Below, piece by piece: positions 16,605 through 25,726 of a stretch of DNA of 64,000 nucleotides; the stretch's first letter is position 1, and the number at the start of each line of letters is the position of its first letter. The position numbers and the translations under genes are program-made. A model generated the notes under the pieces. The model saw only the letters and a list, made by a program, of their open reading frames with translations. It ran no database searches and was not told the DNA's origin. The stretch comes from Micromonospora_G sp040676775 (lineage in GTDB: Bacteria > Actinomycetota > Actinomycetes > Mycobacteriales > Micromonosporaceae): contig NZ_JBFAPP010000011.1 of NCBI RefSeq assembly GCF_040676775.1, forward strand, positions 220,054 through 284,053. The letters run 5' to 3'.

Positions 16605-18133
16605 GCCTCGAACTGCGCGGGGTGCACAAGGACTACGGCGGCGTCGAGGTGCTGCACGGGGTCGACCTGGTGGGACAGCCGGGCGAGGTGCTGGCCGTGG
16701 TCGGCGCGAACGGCGCCGGCAAGTCCACCCTGATCAAGATCCTGGCCGGGGCGCAGCCGATGAGCGCGGGCGAGATGCGGCTCGACGGCGAGCGGGTCGA
16801 GCTGCGTTCGCCGCACGACGCGCACGACCACGGCATCCGTACGGTCTACCAGGAACTCAGCCTGGTGCCCGAACTGTCGGTCACGGAGAACCTGCTGATG
16901 GGGAACTTCCCCCGGCGGGCCGGCCTGATCGACTGGGCCGCCGCGCACCGCCGGGCCGGTGCGTTGCTCGACTCGATCGGCTTCGGCGCGATCAACCCCC
17001 GTACCGTCGCGGGCCGGCTCTCGGTGGCCCGGCAGCAGATGGTCGAGATCGCCAAGGCGCTGGTCGCCGAGCCGCGGGTGCTGGTGCTCGACGAGCCCTC
17101 CGCGGTGCTCGCCGGCAGCGACCTCGACTCGCTGTTCGCGCTGGTACGACGGCTGACCCGACGCGGTGTCCTGGTGGTGTACGTCTCGCACCGGCTGGCC
17201 GAGGTGATGGAACTCGCCAGCACCATCGTGGTGATCAAGGATGGTCGGGTGGTCGCCACGACCACCCCGGCGGACACCAGCGAGGACGAGCTGATCCGGC
17301 TGATGGCCGGGCGGCGACTGGCCCAGATCTACCCCGACCGGCGCGAGAGCAGGGGTGCGCCCCGGCTGACCGTCACCGGGCTCGGCCGGCCGGGCGAGTT
17401 CGCCGACGTCTCGTTCACCCTGCACGAGGGCGAGATCGTCGGCCTGTTCGGCCTGGTCGGCTCGGGTCGCAGCGAACTGGCCCGGTGCGTCTTCGGCGCC
17501 GAGCGGGCCGCGACCGGCGGGGTCCGGGTGGCGGGCGGGGGAGGGGACTTCCGTACCCCGGCGGAGGCGATCGCGGCCGGGGTCGCACTGGTCACCGAGG
17601 ACCGCAAGCGCACCGGGTTGGTGCTCGACCTGACCGTACGGGACAACATCGCCCTGACCACGCTGCACCGGCACAGCCGGGTCGGCCTGGTCGACCGGGC
17701 CCGCCAGCGGCGGGACGTGACCACGATGGTCGACCGGCTCGGCATCCAGCCGGCGCACTGCGCGTCGATGGCGGTGGTCAATCTCAGCGGCGGCAACCAG
17801 CAGAAGGCGGTGCTGGCCAAGTGGCTGCTGGTCGGCCCGAGCGTACTCATCCTCGACGAACCGACCCGGGGCGTGGACATGGCCACCCGGGTGGAGATCT
17901 ACCGCATCATCGACGACCTGGCCCGGTCCGGACTGAGCGTGCTGCTGATCTCCTCGGACCTGACCGAGGTGCTCGGCGCCAGCGACCGGGTGCTGGTGAT
18001 GCGGCAGGGCCGGCTCACCGGCGAACTGGCCGCCGACCGGACCACCGAGGACGAGGTGCTCGCCTACGCGATCGGACCGGCCGCCGGCCGGATGGAGCAG
18101 ACGCCCGTGACCGGGCACGAGGAGAGGGTATGA
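16601..18133 (+). CDS. Sugar-type ABC transporter ATP-binding protein (RbsA/MglA-like, two ATPase domains)
   Basis: A 510-residue protein with two ABC cassettes, as usual for CUT2 importers. The first has Walker A GANGAGKST (about residue 37), signature LSVARQQM and Walker B VLVLDEPSAVL. The second has the degenerate Walker A GLVGSGRSE, the signature LSGGNQQK and Walker B LILDEPTRGVD. It powers uptake with the permease and binding protein encoded next. The ATG overlaps the stop of the dehydrogenase gene, and its own stop overlaps the permease start. CUT2 systems carry pentoses, hexoses, polyols or autoinducer-2; the ligand here is not shown. Confidence 0.94.
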   Translation: MSLELRGVHKDYGGVEVLHGVDLVGQPGEVLAVVGANGAGKSTLIKILAGAQPMSAGEMRLDGERVELRSPHDAHDHGIRTVYQELSLVPELSVTENLLMGNFPRRAGLIDWAAAHRRAGALLDSIGFGAINPRTVAGRLSVARQQMVEIAKALVAEPRVLVLDEPSAVLAGSDLDSLFALVRRLTRRGVLVVYVSHRLAEVMELASTIVVIKDGRVVATTTPADTSEDELIRLMAGRRLAQIYPDRRESRGAPRLTVTGLGRPGEFADVSFTLHEGEIVGLFGLVGSGRSELARCVFGAERAATGGVRVAGGGGDFRTPAEAIAAGVALVTEDRKRTGLVLDLTVRDNIALTTLHRHSRVGLVDRARQRRDVTTMVDRLGIQPAHCASMAVVNLSGGNQQKAVLAKWLLVGPSVLILDEPTRGVDMATRVEIYRIIDDLARSGLSVLLISSDLTEVLGASDRVLVMRQGRLTGELAADRTTEDEVLAYAIGPAAGRMEQTPVTGHEERV

Positions 18134-19131
18134 CGGGGCAGCTCACCGACACCGCGCCGGGCACCGCCACCAGCGGGGGACCACGACGGCCGTTGCGACT
18201 GGTGGTCAACGGCCGGGACCGTACGGTCGAGGCGGTGCTCGGCACGCTCGTCGTCGCGCTGATCGTGGTCGCCGCCCTGACCTCCGACACCTTCTTCACC
18301 CAGACCAACCTGACCAACCTGCTCAAGCAGATGGTGACCACCGGGCTGCTCGCCTTCGGCATGCTGGTGGTCATCCTCACCGGCGGCATCGACCTCTCGG
18401 TCGGCTCGGTGGTCGCGTTTGCCGGCATCGTCACCGCCGGGCTGGTCTCGGGCCTGCCGATCCCGCTGGCGATGCTGGTCGGCATCCTGGCCGGGATCGG
18501 ATTCGGGCTGGTCAACGGCACCCTGATCGCCCGGTTCGGGCTGGCGCCGTTCGTGGTGACGCTGGCCGCGCTAACCACCATCCGGGGGTTGGCCTTCGTC
18601 TACTCCGAGGTGCCGATCGCCCCGGACGACCCGGCGTTCTTCACCCTCGGTACGGCGATGGTCGGTCCGATCCCGCTGACCACGGTGATCATGCTGGTGG
18701 TCTTCGGCCTGGGCGGGGTCTTCCTGTCCCGTACCCCGGCCGGGCGGTCGATCATCGCGATCGGCGGCAACCCGGAGACCGTACGGCTCGCCGGCATCAA
18801 CGTACGCCGGCACGTGATCCTTGCGTACACGATCAGCGGTGCCTGTGCCGGATTGGCCGGGGTGATCCTGGCCAGCCGGGTCGGCATCGCCCAGCCGAGC
18901 GTCGGTGTCGCCTTCGAACTGGACGCGATCGCCGCGTGCGTGATCGGCGGGGCGAGCCTGGCCGGCGGACGCGGTACGGCGAAGGCGACCCTCGGCGGTG
19001 TCCTCGTCCTCGCCTTGATCAACAACCTGCTGAACCTGTACGGCGTGCAGAGCTTCTGGCAGCAGGTCCTCAAGGGACTGATCATCATCGCGGTGATCCT
19101 GGTCCAGCGGGTCAACCGGGTACGCCCCTGA
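18130..19131 (+). CDS. Sugar-type ABC transporter permease (RbsC-like)
   Basis: A 333-residue membrane protein with about nine to ten hydrophobic segments. LTGGIDLSVGSVVAFAGI, AGLVNGTLIARFGLAPFVVTLA (in slightly different wording) and GGASLAGGRGTAKATLGG are hallmarks of the BPD_transp_2 family of CUT2 permeases. The ATG overlaps the previous stop by ATGA. It should form the channel for the solute bound by the lipoprotein at 19186. Confidence 0.94.
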   Translation: MTGQLTDTAPGTATSGGPRRPLRLVVNGRDRTVEAVLGTLVVALIVVAALTSDTFFTQTNLTNLLKQMVTTGLLAFGMLVVILTGGIDLSVGSVVAFAGIVTAGLVSGLPIPLAMLVGILAGIGFGLVNGTLIARFGLAPFVVTLAALTTIRGLAFVYSEVPIAPDDPAFFTLGTAMVGPIPLTTVIMLVVFGLGGVFLSRTPAGRSIIAIGGNPETVRLAGINVRRHVILAYTISGACAGLAGVILASRVGIAQPSVGVAFELDAIAACVIGGASLAGGRGTAKATLGGVLVLALINNLLNLYGVQSFWQQVLKGLIIIAVILVQRVNRVRP

Positions 19132-19185
19132 CGCGGGGCGTGCCCACACCACCACCCCACCCACCACACCACGGGAGATGTTGGC

Positions 19186-20166
19186 ATGAACCCGAAAAAG
19201 CTCAGCCGACTGCTGGTCACCGGCACCCTCGCCCTCGCCCTCGGCCTGACCGCGTGCTCCGATTCCGGCGGCTCCGGTGAGTCCGGCGGGGACGGCTCGT
19301 ACACGATCGGCGTGGCGAACTTCATGCTGAGCGGGCCCTACTTCAGCGGCATGGACAAGGCCATCGCGGCCCAGGCGAAGAAGAAGGGGAACGTCGAGAT
19401 CATCAGCACCGACGCGAACGGTGACGCGGCCAAGCTCGCCGCGAACGTCGAGGACCTGCTCAGCAAGAACGTCGACGCGGTGATCATCTCCGGCGGGCCG
19501 CTGGAGTCGGCCCCGGCGGCGCTCAACGCGATCAAGGCGGCGGGCAAGCCGGTGGTGCTGGTCGACCGGAAGTTCCAGACCGGCGAGTACACCAGTTGGA
19601 TCGGCCCGGACAACAAGGCGATCGGCGTACAGAACGGGGAGTTCCTGGCCGAGAAGCTGCCCAGCGGCGGCAAGGTCGCCATCATCAAGGGCGGACCGGC
19701 CGACAACAGCATCGGGCTGGCCCGTACCGACGGGGTGAAGTCGGTGCTCGCCGGTAAGCCGGGGATCACCCTGGTCGAGGCGCCGGACTTCGGCAACTGG
19801 GGCTCTGACGGCGGGTTGACCGTGATGGAGAGCCTGCTCGCCACCAACGCCGACCTGGCCGCGGTGTTCTGCGAGAACGACGCGATGTGCCTGGGCGCGC
19901 AGCGGGCCATCGCCGACGCGGGCAAGGACAAGCAGATCATCATCGCCGGGGTGGACGGTCAGGCCGAGGCGTTGAAGGCCATTCTCGACGGCACGAACTA
20001 CCTGGTCACCGGCCTGAACGACGCGGACATCATCGGCAGCCTGGGGCTGGACCGGGCGGTCGAGATCCTGGGCGGCACCAAGACCGAGAAGGACACCGTG
20101 GTCCCCTCGCCGAGGGTGACGAAGGAGAACGCGGCCCAGTTCCTCGACCCCAAGGGCGGTTTCTGA
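19186..20166 (+). CDS. Periplasmic-type sugar-binding lipoprotein (RbsB-like)
   Basis: A 326-residue lipoprotein: signal peptide with lipobox LTAC (Cys about residue 24), a Gly/Ser linker, then a type I periplasmic-binding fold. ANFMLSGPYFSGMDKAI, STDANGDAAKLAANVEDLL and VFCENDAMCLGAQRAI match the Peripla_BP_4 family. It captures the ligand for the upstream ATPase and permease. The gap of 54 bases before it has GGGAGATG near the ATG. The hairpin at 20201-20240 ends the operon. Confidence 0.94.
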   Translation: MNPKKLSRLLVTGTLALALGLTACSDSGGSGESGGDGSYTIGVANFMLSGPYFSGMDKAIAAQAKKKGNVEIISTDANGDAAKLAANVEDLLSKNVDAVIISGGPLESAPAALNAIKAAGKPVVLVDRKFQTGEYTSWIGPDNKAIGVQNGEFLAEKLPSGGKVAIIKGGPADNSIGLARTDGVKSVLAGKPGITLVEAPDFGNWGSDGGLTVMESLLATNADLAAVFCENDAMCLGAQRAIADAGKDKQIIIAGVDGQAEALKAILDGTNYLVTGLNDADIIGSLGLDRAVEILGGTKTEKDTVVPSPRVTKENAAQFLDPKGGF

Positions 20167-20200
20167 GCGGGGAGATCTCGGGGCTGGATGATCGCCGCTT

Positions 20201-20240
20201 CGGTTGACCGGTCCGCGCCTGGTGCGGGACCGGTCAACCG
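20201..20240. terminator. Bidirectional terminator between the rbsB-like and DoxX genes
   Basis: CGGTTGACCGGTCC and GGACCGGTCAACCG are perfect 14-base inverted arms with a 12-base loop, placed between two convergent genes (35 bases after one stop, 9 bases before the other). Confidence 0.75.
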
Positions 20241-20249
20241 GGCGGGCGA

Positions 20250-20600
20250 CTACAGCGAGAGGATCCGGGTGACCAGGGTCGCGACCGCGACGAGCAGGAT
20301 CGTCGCCGGTGCACCGGCGCCCTTGGCGTCGCCGTTGCGTACGTGCGCGATGATCGCGCCGACGAAGTAGAGGACCACCCCGATGGCCGCCGCGACGCCG
20401 AGCGGCGCGAAGAAGATCCCGACGATCAGCCCGGCCGCGCCGATGATCTCGATGATCGCCAGCGGCGGGTACCAGGTGAGCGGGACCCCGGCGGCGGTCA
20501 GGCCCTTGACCACCGTCTCGTCCTTGGTCAGCTTGCCTCGGGCGGACATCAGGAGTGCAGCGGAGAGCAGGATCGCGAGGACGACGTAGGCGATGGACAT
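20250..20600 (-). CDS. DoxX family membrane protein
   Basis: A 116-residue protein with four hydrophobic segments (AYVVLAILLSAALLMSA, PPLAIIEIIGAAGLIVGIF, AAAIGVVLYFVGAIIAHV, ATILLVAVATLVTRIL). Length and layout fit the DoxX/DoxX-like family; some members work in redox balance or quinone metabolism, but the role here is not known. The ATG at 20600 follows GGGAGCACC. A consensus promoter with an operator lies about 70-100 bases upstream, so expression is probably induced by a ligand. Confidence 0.88.
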   Translation of the reverse strand: MSIAYVVLAILLSAALLMSARGKLTKDETVVKGLTAAGVPLTWYPPLAIIEIIGAAGLIVGIFFAPLGVAAAIGVVLYFVGAIIAHVRNGDAKGAGAPATILLVAVATLVTRILSL

Positions 20601-20666
20601 GGTGCTCCCTGGGAGATGTGGGGGCTGTCGAGGCTGGGGGAGTTCGGGCGCCGAGGCGCGTTCGTC

Positions 20667-20701
20667 ACCCTAGAGAGATCGTTGATCGATGTCAACGATC
20701 T
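20667..20701 (-). promoter_or_regulatory. Promoter and overlapping operator of the DoxX gene
   Basis: Read on the minus strand, TTGACA (20695-20690) and TAGGGT (20672-20667) are exactly 17 bases apart. A perfect inverted repeat, AGATCGTTGA and TCAACGATCT with a 6-base spacer (20676-20701), covers the -35 box. A repressor bound there would block RNA polymerase. The form suits MarR-, TetR- or similar dimeric repressors; none is adjacent. Confidence 0.75.
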
Positions 20702-20766
20702 GTTGTCCCTGACTATCTATTTTCCCGCACGATCGTCCCCGGGGTCGCTGCCGTCGATCGCCCGGC

Positions 20767-22263
20767 CTACCGGCCGGGAGCGGCCACCATCGCCCCGAGC
20801 AGGGCGGTCAGCGCAATGCTGGCGAACCCGACCCGCGTGTCACCGGCGCCGTACGGCAACCACAGGGTCCCGCCGTGCAGCAGGCCGCCGCAGGAGTAGA
20901 CGACGTTCGGGACGTACCCGTCGCGTTCGCTGTCGTCGGGGCGCAGCAGCGCGCCCGGCAACTCGGCGACGACCCGTTCGGGGTGGGCCAGGTCGAGCAG
21001 CATCGCGCCGATGGCGTACTGGCGCATCGGGCCGACCCCGTGGGTGAGGACCAGCCAACCGGCCTCGGTCTCGATCGGTGAACCGCAGTTGCCGACCTGG
21101 ATCAGCTCCCAGCCCCGGCGCGGGCCGTGCAACGGCACCGGGGACTGCCACCGGTTCTCGGCGTCCAGGGTGGACAAACCGATGGTCTCGCCGTCGGACC
21201 GGCACAACGCGAGCCGGCGACCGCCGACCGGACGAGGGAACAGCGCGATGCCCTTGTTCCGAGCGGCCGGCCCACGCATCGGGGTCACCTCGAAGTGCCG
21301 CAGGTCGTCGCTGTCCAGCATCCGCGCGGCGATGTCGCGGCCGTCGTACGCGGTGTAGGTGGCCCGGTACGCCGACTCGCCGTTGTCGTCGACCCACCGT
21401 ACGAAACGGGCGTCTTCCATCCCGTTGCACTCGGCCGGGGTCGCCGGCCACAGCACTCGCTGGTGCAGCGGCACCTCGGCGGGAAACGTGATGGCGTAAC
21501 CGGCGGAGATCGTACGGCGAAGCTGTTCGAGGGTGCGGTGTGCGGTGGCACGGGTGAGCAGGTCGATCGGCAACTGCCCCAGCGCCCGTTCGAAGGCGTC
21601 GTCGTCGAACCGCTCGGTCAGGCAACCCAGTACGGTGGCCGACACCTCGTTGTCCCAGCCCTCCTCGGCCAGCCCCGCGGCGAGCAGGTCCCGCCGATGC
21701 AGAGCGCCGGTACGCCGCCCGGTGAGCAGGGGTCCGTCCCGGTCCGCGACACCGAGGCGGGAACCCGGCCCGAGTACGGCACTGGCGAACCCGATCGAGG
21801 ACAGGTGCCCCTCGCCGATCTGCCGCAGGCTGACGGCCGTACGCAGCTCACCGGGGGCGAGGCCGGTCTGGTCCGGGTGCACGACCATCGACGGGTTGCA
21901 CAGGGCGGCGGCCTCCACCGCGTACTCGTGGGAGAAGTAGGCGCCGACCAGCAGGCGGGCCTCGGGTGACAGCTCGCTGGTCCGCGGCACCCGGTGGTGG
22001 ACCAGGTCGTAGTGGTGCCGGAAGGTGGCCTCGAGGTCGTGGTGCCGGCCGGCGAAGCCGCGCAGGGTCTGCCGGAGCAGGGCGCCGGTCTCCTCGTCGC
22101 CGAGGTCGGCGATCCGTTCGATCAGGGCGTGCGCGCGGGTCCGGGCGAGGACCGCGTCCTCGCCCGGCACGAAGAGCTTCACGATCACCCGGCGCGGATC
22201 CGGGTCCAGCGTCGGGCCGACCCGGACAGCCAGGTCCGGCGGGGGACGGGTGGCGTCGGTCAT
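20767..22263 (-). CDS. GH130-like glycosidase/phosphorylase
   Basis: A 498-residue protein with the five-bladed propeller features of GH130: ECNGMEDARFVRW, GNCGSPIETEAGWLVLTHGV and IGAMLLDLAHPERVV. GH130 enzymes phosphorolyse or hydrolyse beta-mannosides. The N-terminal ~170 residues (EDAVLARTRAHALIERI) are extra and helical, as in the long GH130 members that accompany glycosyltransferases. The ATG at 22263 overlaps the upstream stop by ATGA; extension to 22383 lacks support. A hairpin (CCCGGCC-TACC-GGCCGGG, 20761-20778) covers the stop codon and may terminate the operon. Whether it is a phosphorylase or hydrolase is not settled. Confidence 0.85.
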   Translation of the reverse strand: MTDATRPPPDLAVRVGPTLDPDPRRVIVKLFVPGEDAVLARTRAHALIERIADLGDEETGALLRQTLRGFAGRHHDLEATFRHHYDLVHHRVPRTSELSPEARLLVGAYFSHEYAVEAAALCNPSMVVHPDQTGLAPGELRTAVSLRQIGEGHLSSIGFASAVLGPGSRLGVADRDGPLLTGRRTGALHRRDLLAAGLAEEGWDNEVSATVLGCLTERFDDDAFERALGQLPIDLLTRATAHRTLEQLRRTISAGYAITFPAEVPLHQRVLWPATPAECNGMEDARFVRWVDDNGESAYRATYTAYDGRDIAARMLDSDDLRHFEVTPMRGPAARNKGIALFPRPVGGRRLALCRSDGETIGLSTLDAENRWQSPVPLHGPRRGWELIQVGNCGSPIETEAGWLVLTHGVGPMRQYAIGAMLLDLAHPERVVAELPGALLRPDDSERDGYVPNVVYSCGGLLHGGTLWLPYGAGDTRVGFASIALTALLGAMVAAPGR

Positions 22264-23387
22264 GGCCGCCCTCGCGCGTGTTGCAGGGTGGAGACGAGGG
22301 CCAGGGTCGACTCGGCGCCCTGGTTGCGGTTGGGCCCGTGCGGGGTCAGGCCGTCGTATCCGCCGCCGGTGGCCGGGTCCCACATCGCGGTGCCCACGTC
22401 GTTCTCGCCGAGGAACCAGGCGACCGACTGCCGTACGCCGAGCTGCCAGCCGGGGTCGCCGGTGGCCACGGCGGCGGTGGCGCAGGCGTCGGCGAGCGCG
22501 GCCACCTCGATCGGCTGCTGGTCGTGGCGCAGCCGGGGACGGTGGCGTTGCCAGCCGTCGACCGGGATGACCGACAGCCGACCGTGGCGTAGCTGCACCT
22601 CGCGCAACCAGGTCAGCATCGCCAGCCCGGTGGTGAGCAGGTCACCGTCGCCGCGAAGCTGACCGGCGGCGACGACCACCTCGGCGAGGGCGGCGTTGGC
22701 ATAGGTCAACCGGGGGCGCGGCCACGGCCAGTCCGGGCTGTCCCCCGGCCCGCCGACCGAGGTGGCGGCGTCGTCGAGCAGCGCGGCCGCGAGGCGGTGG
22801 TCCGGATGGCCGCGCAACACCTCGGCGGCGCCGAGACCGGCGAACGCCATGGCATGCGGGGCGGGGGAGCGCAGGGCGGCGCCGAGGGTGAAGGCGACCA
22901 GTGCCTCCTCACGGATCCACGGCGCCGCACTGCGGGTCGCGGCGGTGCCCAGACCCCACAGCGCCCGGCCCCACCAGTCGCCGACCCCTGGCTCGTCGGT
23001 CCACCGCCGGTCGTGGCCGAGCCGGTTGTGGAAGGCGCCGTCGCCGGCCTGGGCGTGGGTCAGGAACGCCAGGTAGACCTCCGCGAGCCGGATAACGGCG
23101 GCGGGCGGTTCGGGTTCGCGGCTGGTGACCACCAGCCCGCGCGCGACGTCGTCGGTGCAGTAACCGTGCTGGCGGCGGGGGATCGCGTGCCGGGCATGCT
23201 CGAACAGGCCGGTGTCGTCGGTCAACCGGGCCAGGTGCGCGAAGCTGGGCGCCGGCACGCCGCCGGTCCGGGCGAGCGCGGTGACGTTCCGGTCGGCCGC
23301 CCCGCCGTTTCCGTCGTCGCCGCCGGGTCCGTCGGCACCCTCACCGGTGACGCGGGCGCCGCCGCCGATGACGCGTACGCCGGTCAC
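22260..23387 (-). CDS. Alpha/alpha-toroid protein of a GT4-GH130 cluster
   Basis: A 375-residue protein without a named function. Repeated helical pairs (RRQHGYCTDDVARGLVV, GDWWGRALWGLGTAA, HAMAFAGLGAAEVLRGHPDH, DWPWPRPRLTYANAALAEVV, NQGAESTLALVSTLQ) suggest an (alpha/alpha)6 barrel such as those of glycoside-modifying enzymes; GRALWGLGT and GAESTLA are likely pocket segments. GTG 23387 overlaps the preceding stop (GTGA), and the stop overlaps the GH130 start, so all three proteins are made together. Extension upstream to 23477 has shadow-like Gly/Ala-rich sequence. It probably acts on the same glycan as its neighbours. Confidence 0.8.
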   Translation of the reverse strand: MTGVRVIGGGARVTGEGADGPGGDDGNGGAADRNVTALARTGGVPAPSFAHLARLTDDTGLFEHARHAIPRRQHGYCTDDVARGLVVTSREPEPPAAVIRLAEVYLAFLTHAQAGDGAFHNRLGHDRRWTDEPGVGDWWGRALWGLGTAATRSAAPWIREEALVAFTLGAALRSPAPHAMAFAGLGAAEVLRGHPDHRLAAALLDDAATSVGGPGDSPDWPWPRPRLTYANAALAEVVVAAGQLRGDGDLLTTGLAMLTWLREVQLRHGRLSVIPVDGWQRHRPRLRHDQQPIEVAALADACATAAVATGDPGWQLGVRQSVAWFLGENDVGTAMWDPATGGGYDGLTPHGPNRNQGAESTLALVSTLQHARGRP

Positions 23388-24529
23388 GCCGGCACCGGCG
23401 GTGTCGCCAGGACCGGCGGGTTGGCCGTACGCAGCCCCGCCGCGAGCGCGGCGTAGCGGGCCGCCACCGCCGGCCACAGCAGGGTCGGAGCCACCGGGCC
23501 GGTCCGGCCGACGAGACTGTCGGACAGGCCGGGTTCGGTCAGGATCCGACGGATGGCGGTGGCCATCGCCGACGGGTCCTGATGGGGTACGAGCAGCCCG
23601 GGCCCGTCGGTGAGCAACTCCACCGCGTGCGGGAAGGGCGTCGCGACCACGGGTACGCCAGCGGCCACCGCCTCGATCAGGACCCCGGAGGTGACCTGCT
23701 CACGCGAGTCGTACGGCAGTACGACGACGTCGGCGGAACGGATCAGCCGGCTCAGCGCAGCCTCGTCGCGGTAGACGGGTTGGTAGCGGACGGCGTCGGC
23801 GATGCCCAGCAGCGCGCCGAGTCGTTGCAGGCTGGTCCGGTACTCCTCGCCGTGCTGTTCGAGCACCTTGGGATGGGTCTTGCCGGCGACCGTGTAGGAC
23901 GGGGACGGGCTCAGGTCGCGCAACCGGGCGAGCGCCCGCAACGCCCACTCGATGCCCTTGCCCGGACCGATCAGCCCCCAGGTGAGCAGGTGTGGACGGG
24001 CCCGCGAGGTGGTGGACGCGCCGGTGTGGTCGCCGGCACCGTGCGGGATGACGGTGACCTTCGCGGGGTCGACCGCGTAACCGATGAGCAGCCGGTCCCG
24101 GGCGGTCTCGGTCATCGTGACCACCGCGCCGGCCGCCGCCACCACCTCCTCCAGCGTCGCCCGTTGCCCGGCGGTGGGCTGGGCCAGCACGGTGTGCAGG
24201 ACCACGATGGGGGGCCGGTCGAGTGCACGCAGCAACGGCAGTACGGCCGAGCCGTCGGGTCCGGGGTAGATGCCGTACTCGTGTTGCACGATGGCGACGT
24301 CGAACGTGTTGAGCGCCTCGGTGGCGTCCTGCCAACCGGTGCCGCTGGACGGCGACCAGGTGTGTACGACGCCGGGGCCGGCGCGCTCGTCCTCGCCGCT
24401 GCTGATCACCCGTACGATCCCGCCGGGTCGCCCACCGGCGGTGAGCTGGGCGGACAGGGCGGAGTTGAAGGTGGCCAGTCCGCACTGGGTCGGCGGGTGG
24501 GTGCTGAGGAAACCGTAACTGGCGGCCAT
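23384..24529 (-). CDS. Glycosyltransferase family 4 protein
   Basis: A 381-residue GT-B fold enzyme. The acceptor half has STHPPTQCGLATFNSAL and VQHEYGIYPG; the donor half has PHLLTWGLIGPGKGIEWAL, the loop VRYQPVYRDEAAL and VVLPYDSREQVTSGVLIEAVAAGVPVVAT, where Glu residues correspond to the GT4 EX7E nucleotide-sugar site. It should transfer a sugar from a nucleotide donor in the cytoplasm. ATG 24529 follows GGAAGG by 6 bases; upstream ATGs at 24547 and 24580 are less likely. It is translationally coupled to the toroid and GH130 genes. Confidence 0.87.
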   Translation of the reverse strand: MAASYGFLSTHPPTQCGLATFNSALSAQLTAGGRPGGIVRVISSGEDERAGPGVVHTWSPSSGTGWQDATEALNTFDVAIVQHEYGIYPGPDGSAVLPLLRALDRPPIVVLHTVLAQPTAGQRATLEEVVAAAGAVVTMTETARDRLLIGYAVDPAKVTVIPHGAGDHTGASTTSRARPHLLTWGLIGPGKGIEWALRALARLRDLSPSPSYTVAGKTHPKVLEQHGEEYRTSLQRLGALLGIADAVRYQPVYRDEAALSRLIRSADVVVLPYDSREQVTSGVLIEAVAAGVPVVATPFPHAVELLTDGPGLLVPHQDPSAMATAIRRILTEPGLSDSLVGRTGPVAPTLLWPAVAARYAALAAGLRTANPPVLATPPVPA

Positions 24530-24724
24530 GGGGCGCCTTCCGGTCATCGGCTGCCGCCGCGTGGGCGGCGTCAGCCTCACGCGATAAGGGCGCTCACCCG
24601 ACCAGCGTGTGTGGCGGGCGCAACGGGTGCACGACGACCGCCGCCTTCGCGGCTACGGGTCTGCCGGGCACCTGGCCGGACTCTTGGCGAGTTCCCGGCG
24701 GTCCGACGCTACCAGCGCCGGCTG

Positions 24725-25726
24725 TCAGTCGATCAGGACTCGGTAGACATCCAGGTAGTCCCGGACCATCCGGTCCACCCCGAAACGCTGCCGGGCGCGG
24801 TCCCGGCAGCCGGCCCGGTCGATCGCGGCGATCCGGTCGACGGCGGCGACGGCCTGGTCCACGGTCTGCACCAGGTAACCCGTCACCCCCTCGTCAACCA
24901 CCTCCGGCATCGACCCGAGCCGGTACGCCACCACCGGGGTGCCGCACGCCATCGCCTCCACCACCGACAGCCCGAAGGGCTCGGCGAAGGCGATCGGGTG
25001 CAGCAGGGCGGCGGCGCCGCCGAGAATCTCGCCGCGCCGGTCGGGGCCGACCGCGCCGAGGAAGGTGACCTGCTCGCCGTCGACGTGCGGGGCGACCTGT
25101 TCGGCGTAGTACCGCTCGTCCTGGACGATGCCGCAGATGGTCAACGGTCGACCGGCCAACCGGGCGATCTCGATCGCGGTGTGGATGCCCTTGTCCGGAT
25201 GTATCCGGCCGAAGGCGACCAGTCCGGGGCCGCCGTCCGGGGCGAACGGGAAGCCGTCGAGGTCGATGCCGTGCGGCACGGTCGCGACGTAGTCGAGACC
25301 GGGGAAGCGGTCGGCGTCGGAGATCGAGACGTACGCCGACTTCGCCCGCTCGTACGCCGGCAGGATGCCGGGGCCGGAGAAACCGTGGACCGTGGTGAGC
25401 ATCGGGGCGCGACAGTGCCCGGCGAACGCCAGCGGCAGCCAGTCCAGGTGGTTGTGGACCAAGTCGAACTCACCCGAGCGGGTCAGCGCGTGGGCGACGT
25501 GCATCGCCTCCCACACCCGCCCGTCCAGGTCCGGGTCGTCGGCGTACCCGCGGGGGCACACCCCGTCGAGGGTGGCGGACGTGATCGAGTCGAGCGTGGC
25601 GAAGAGTGTCACGTCGACTCCCCGGGCATGAAGCCCCTCGGCGAGCAGGCCGGTCACCGTCTCCCACGGCCCGTAGTGGTGTGGTGGCGTACGCCATGCC
25701 ACCGGCCCCAGCAGGGCCACCCTCAC
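24725..25726 (-). CDS. Glycosyltransferase family 4 protein
   Basis: A 333-residue GT4 enzyme. RVALLGPVAWRTPPHHYGPWE forms the first Rossmann strand and loop, DLVHNHLDWLPLAFAG and TTVHGFSGPG the acceptor site, VAFGRIHPDKGIHTAIEIA the start of the donor domain and HPIAFAEPFGLSVVEAMACGTPVVA contains the clear EX7E motif. The GTG start at 25726 overlaps the stop of the small upstream gene (GTGA). It is separated by 195 bases from the second GT4 gene, but orientation and content suggest one functional unit. The donor and product are unknown. Confidence 0.9.
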   Translation of the reverse strand: MRVALLGPVAWRTPPHHYGPWETVTGLLAEGLHARGVDVTLFATLDSITSATLDGVCPRGYADDPDLDGRVWEAMHVAHALTRSGEFDLVHNHLDWLPLAFAGHCRAPMLTTVHGFSGPGILPAYERAKSAYVSISDADRFPGLDYVATVPHGIDLDGFPFAPDGGPGLVAFGRIHPDKGIHTAIEIARLAGRPLTICGIVQDERYYAEQVAPHVDGEQVTFLGAVGPDRRGEILGGAAALLHPIAFAEPFGLSVVEAMACGTPVVAYRLGSMPEVVDEGVTGYLVQTVDQAVAAVDRIAAIDRAGCRDRARQRFGVDRMVRDYLDVYRVLID

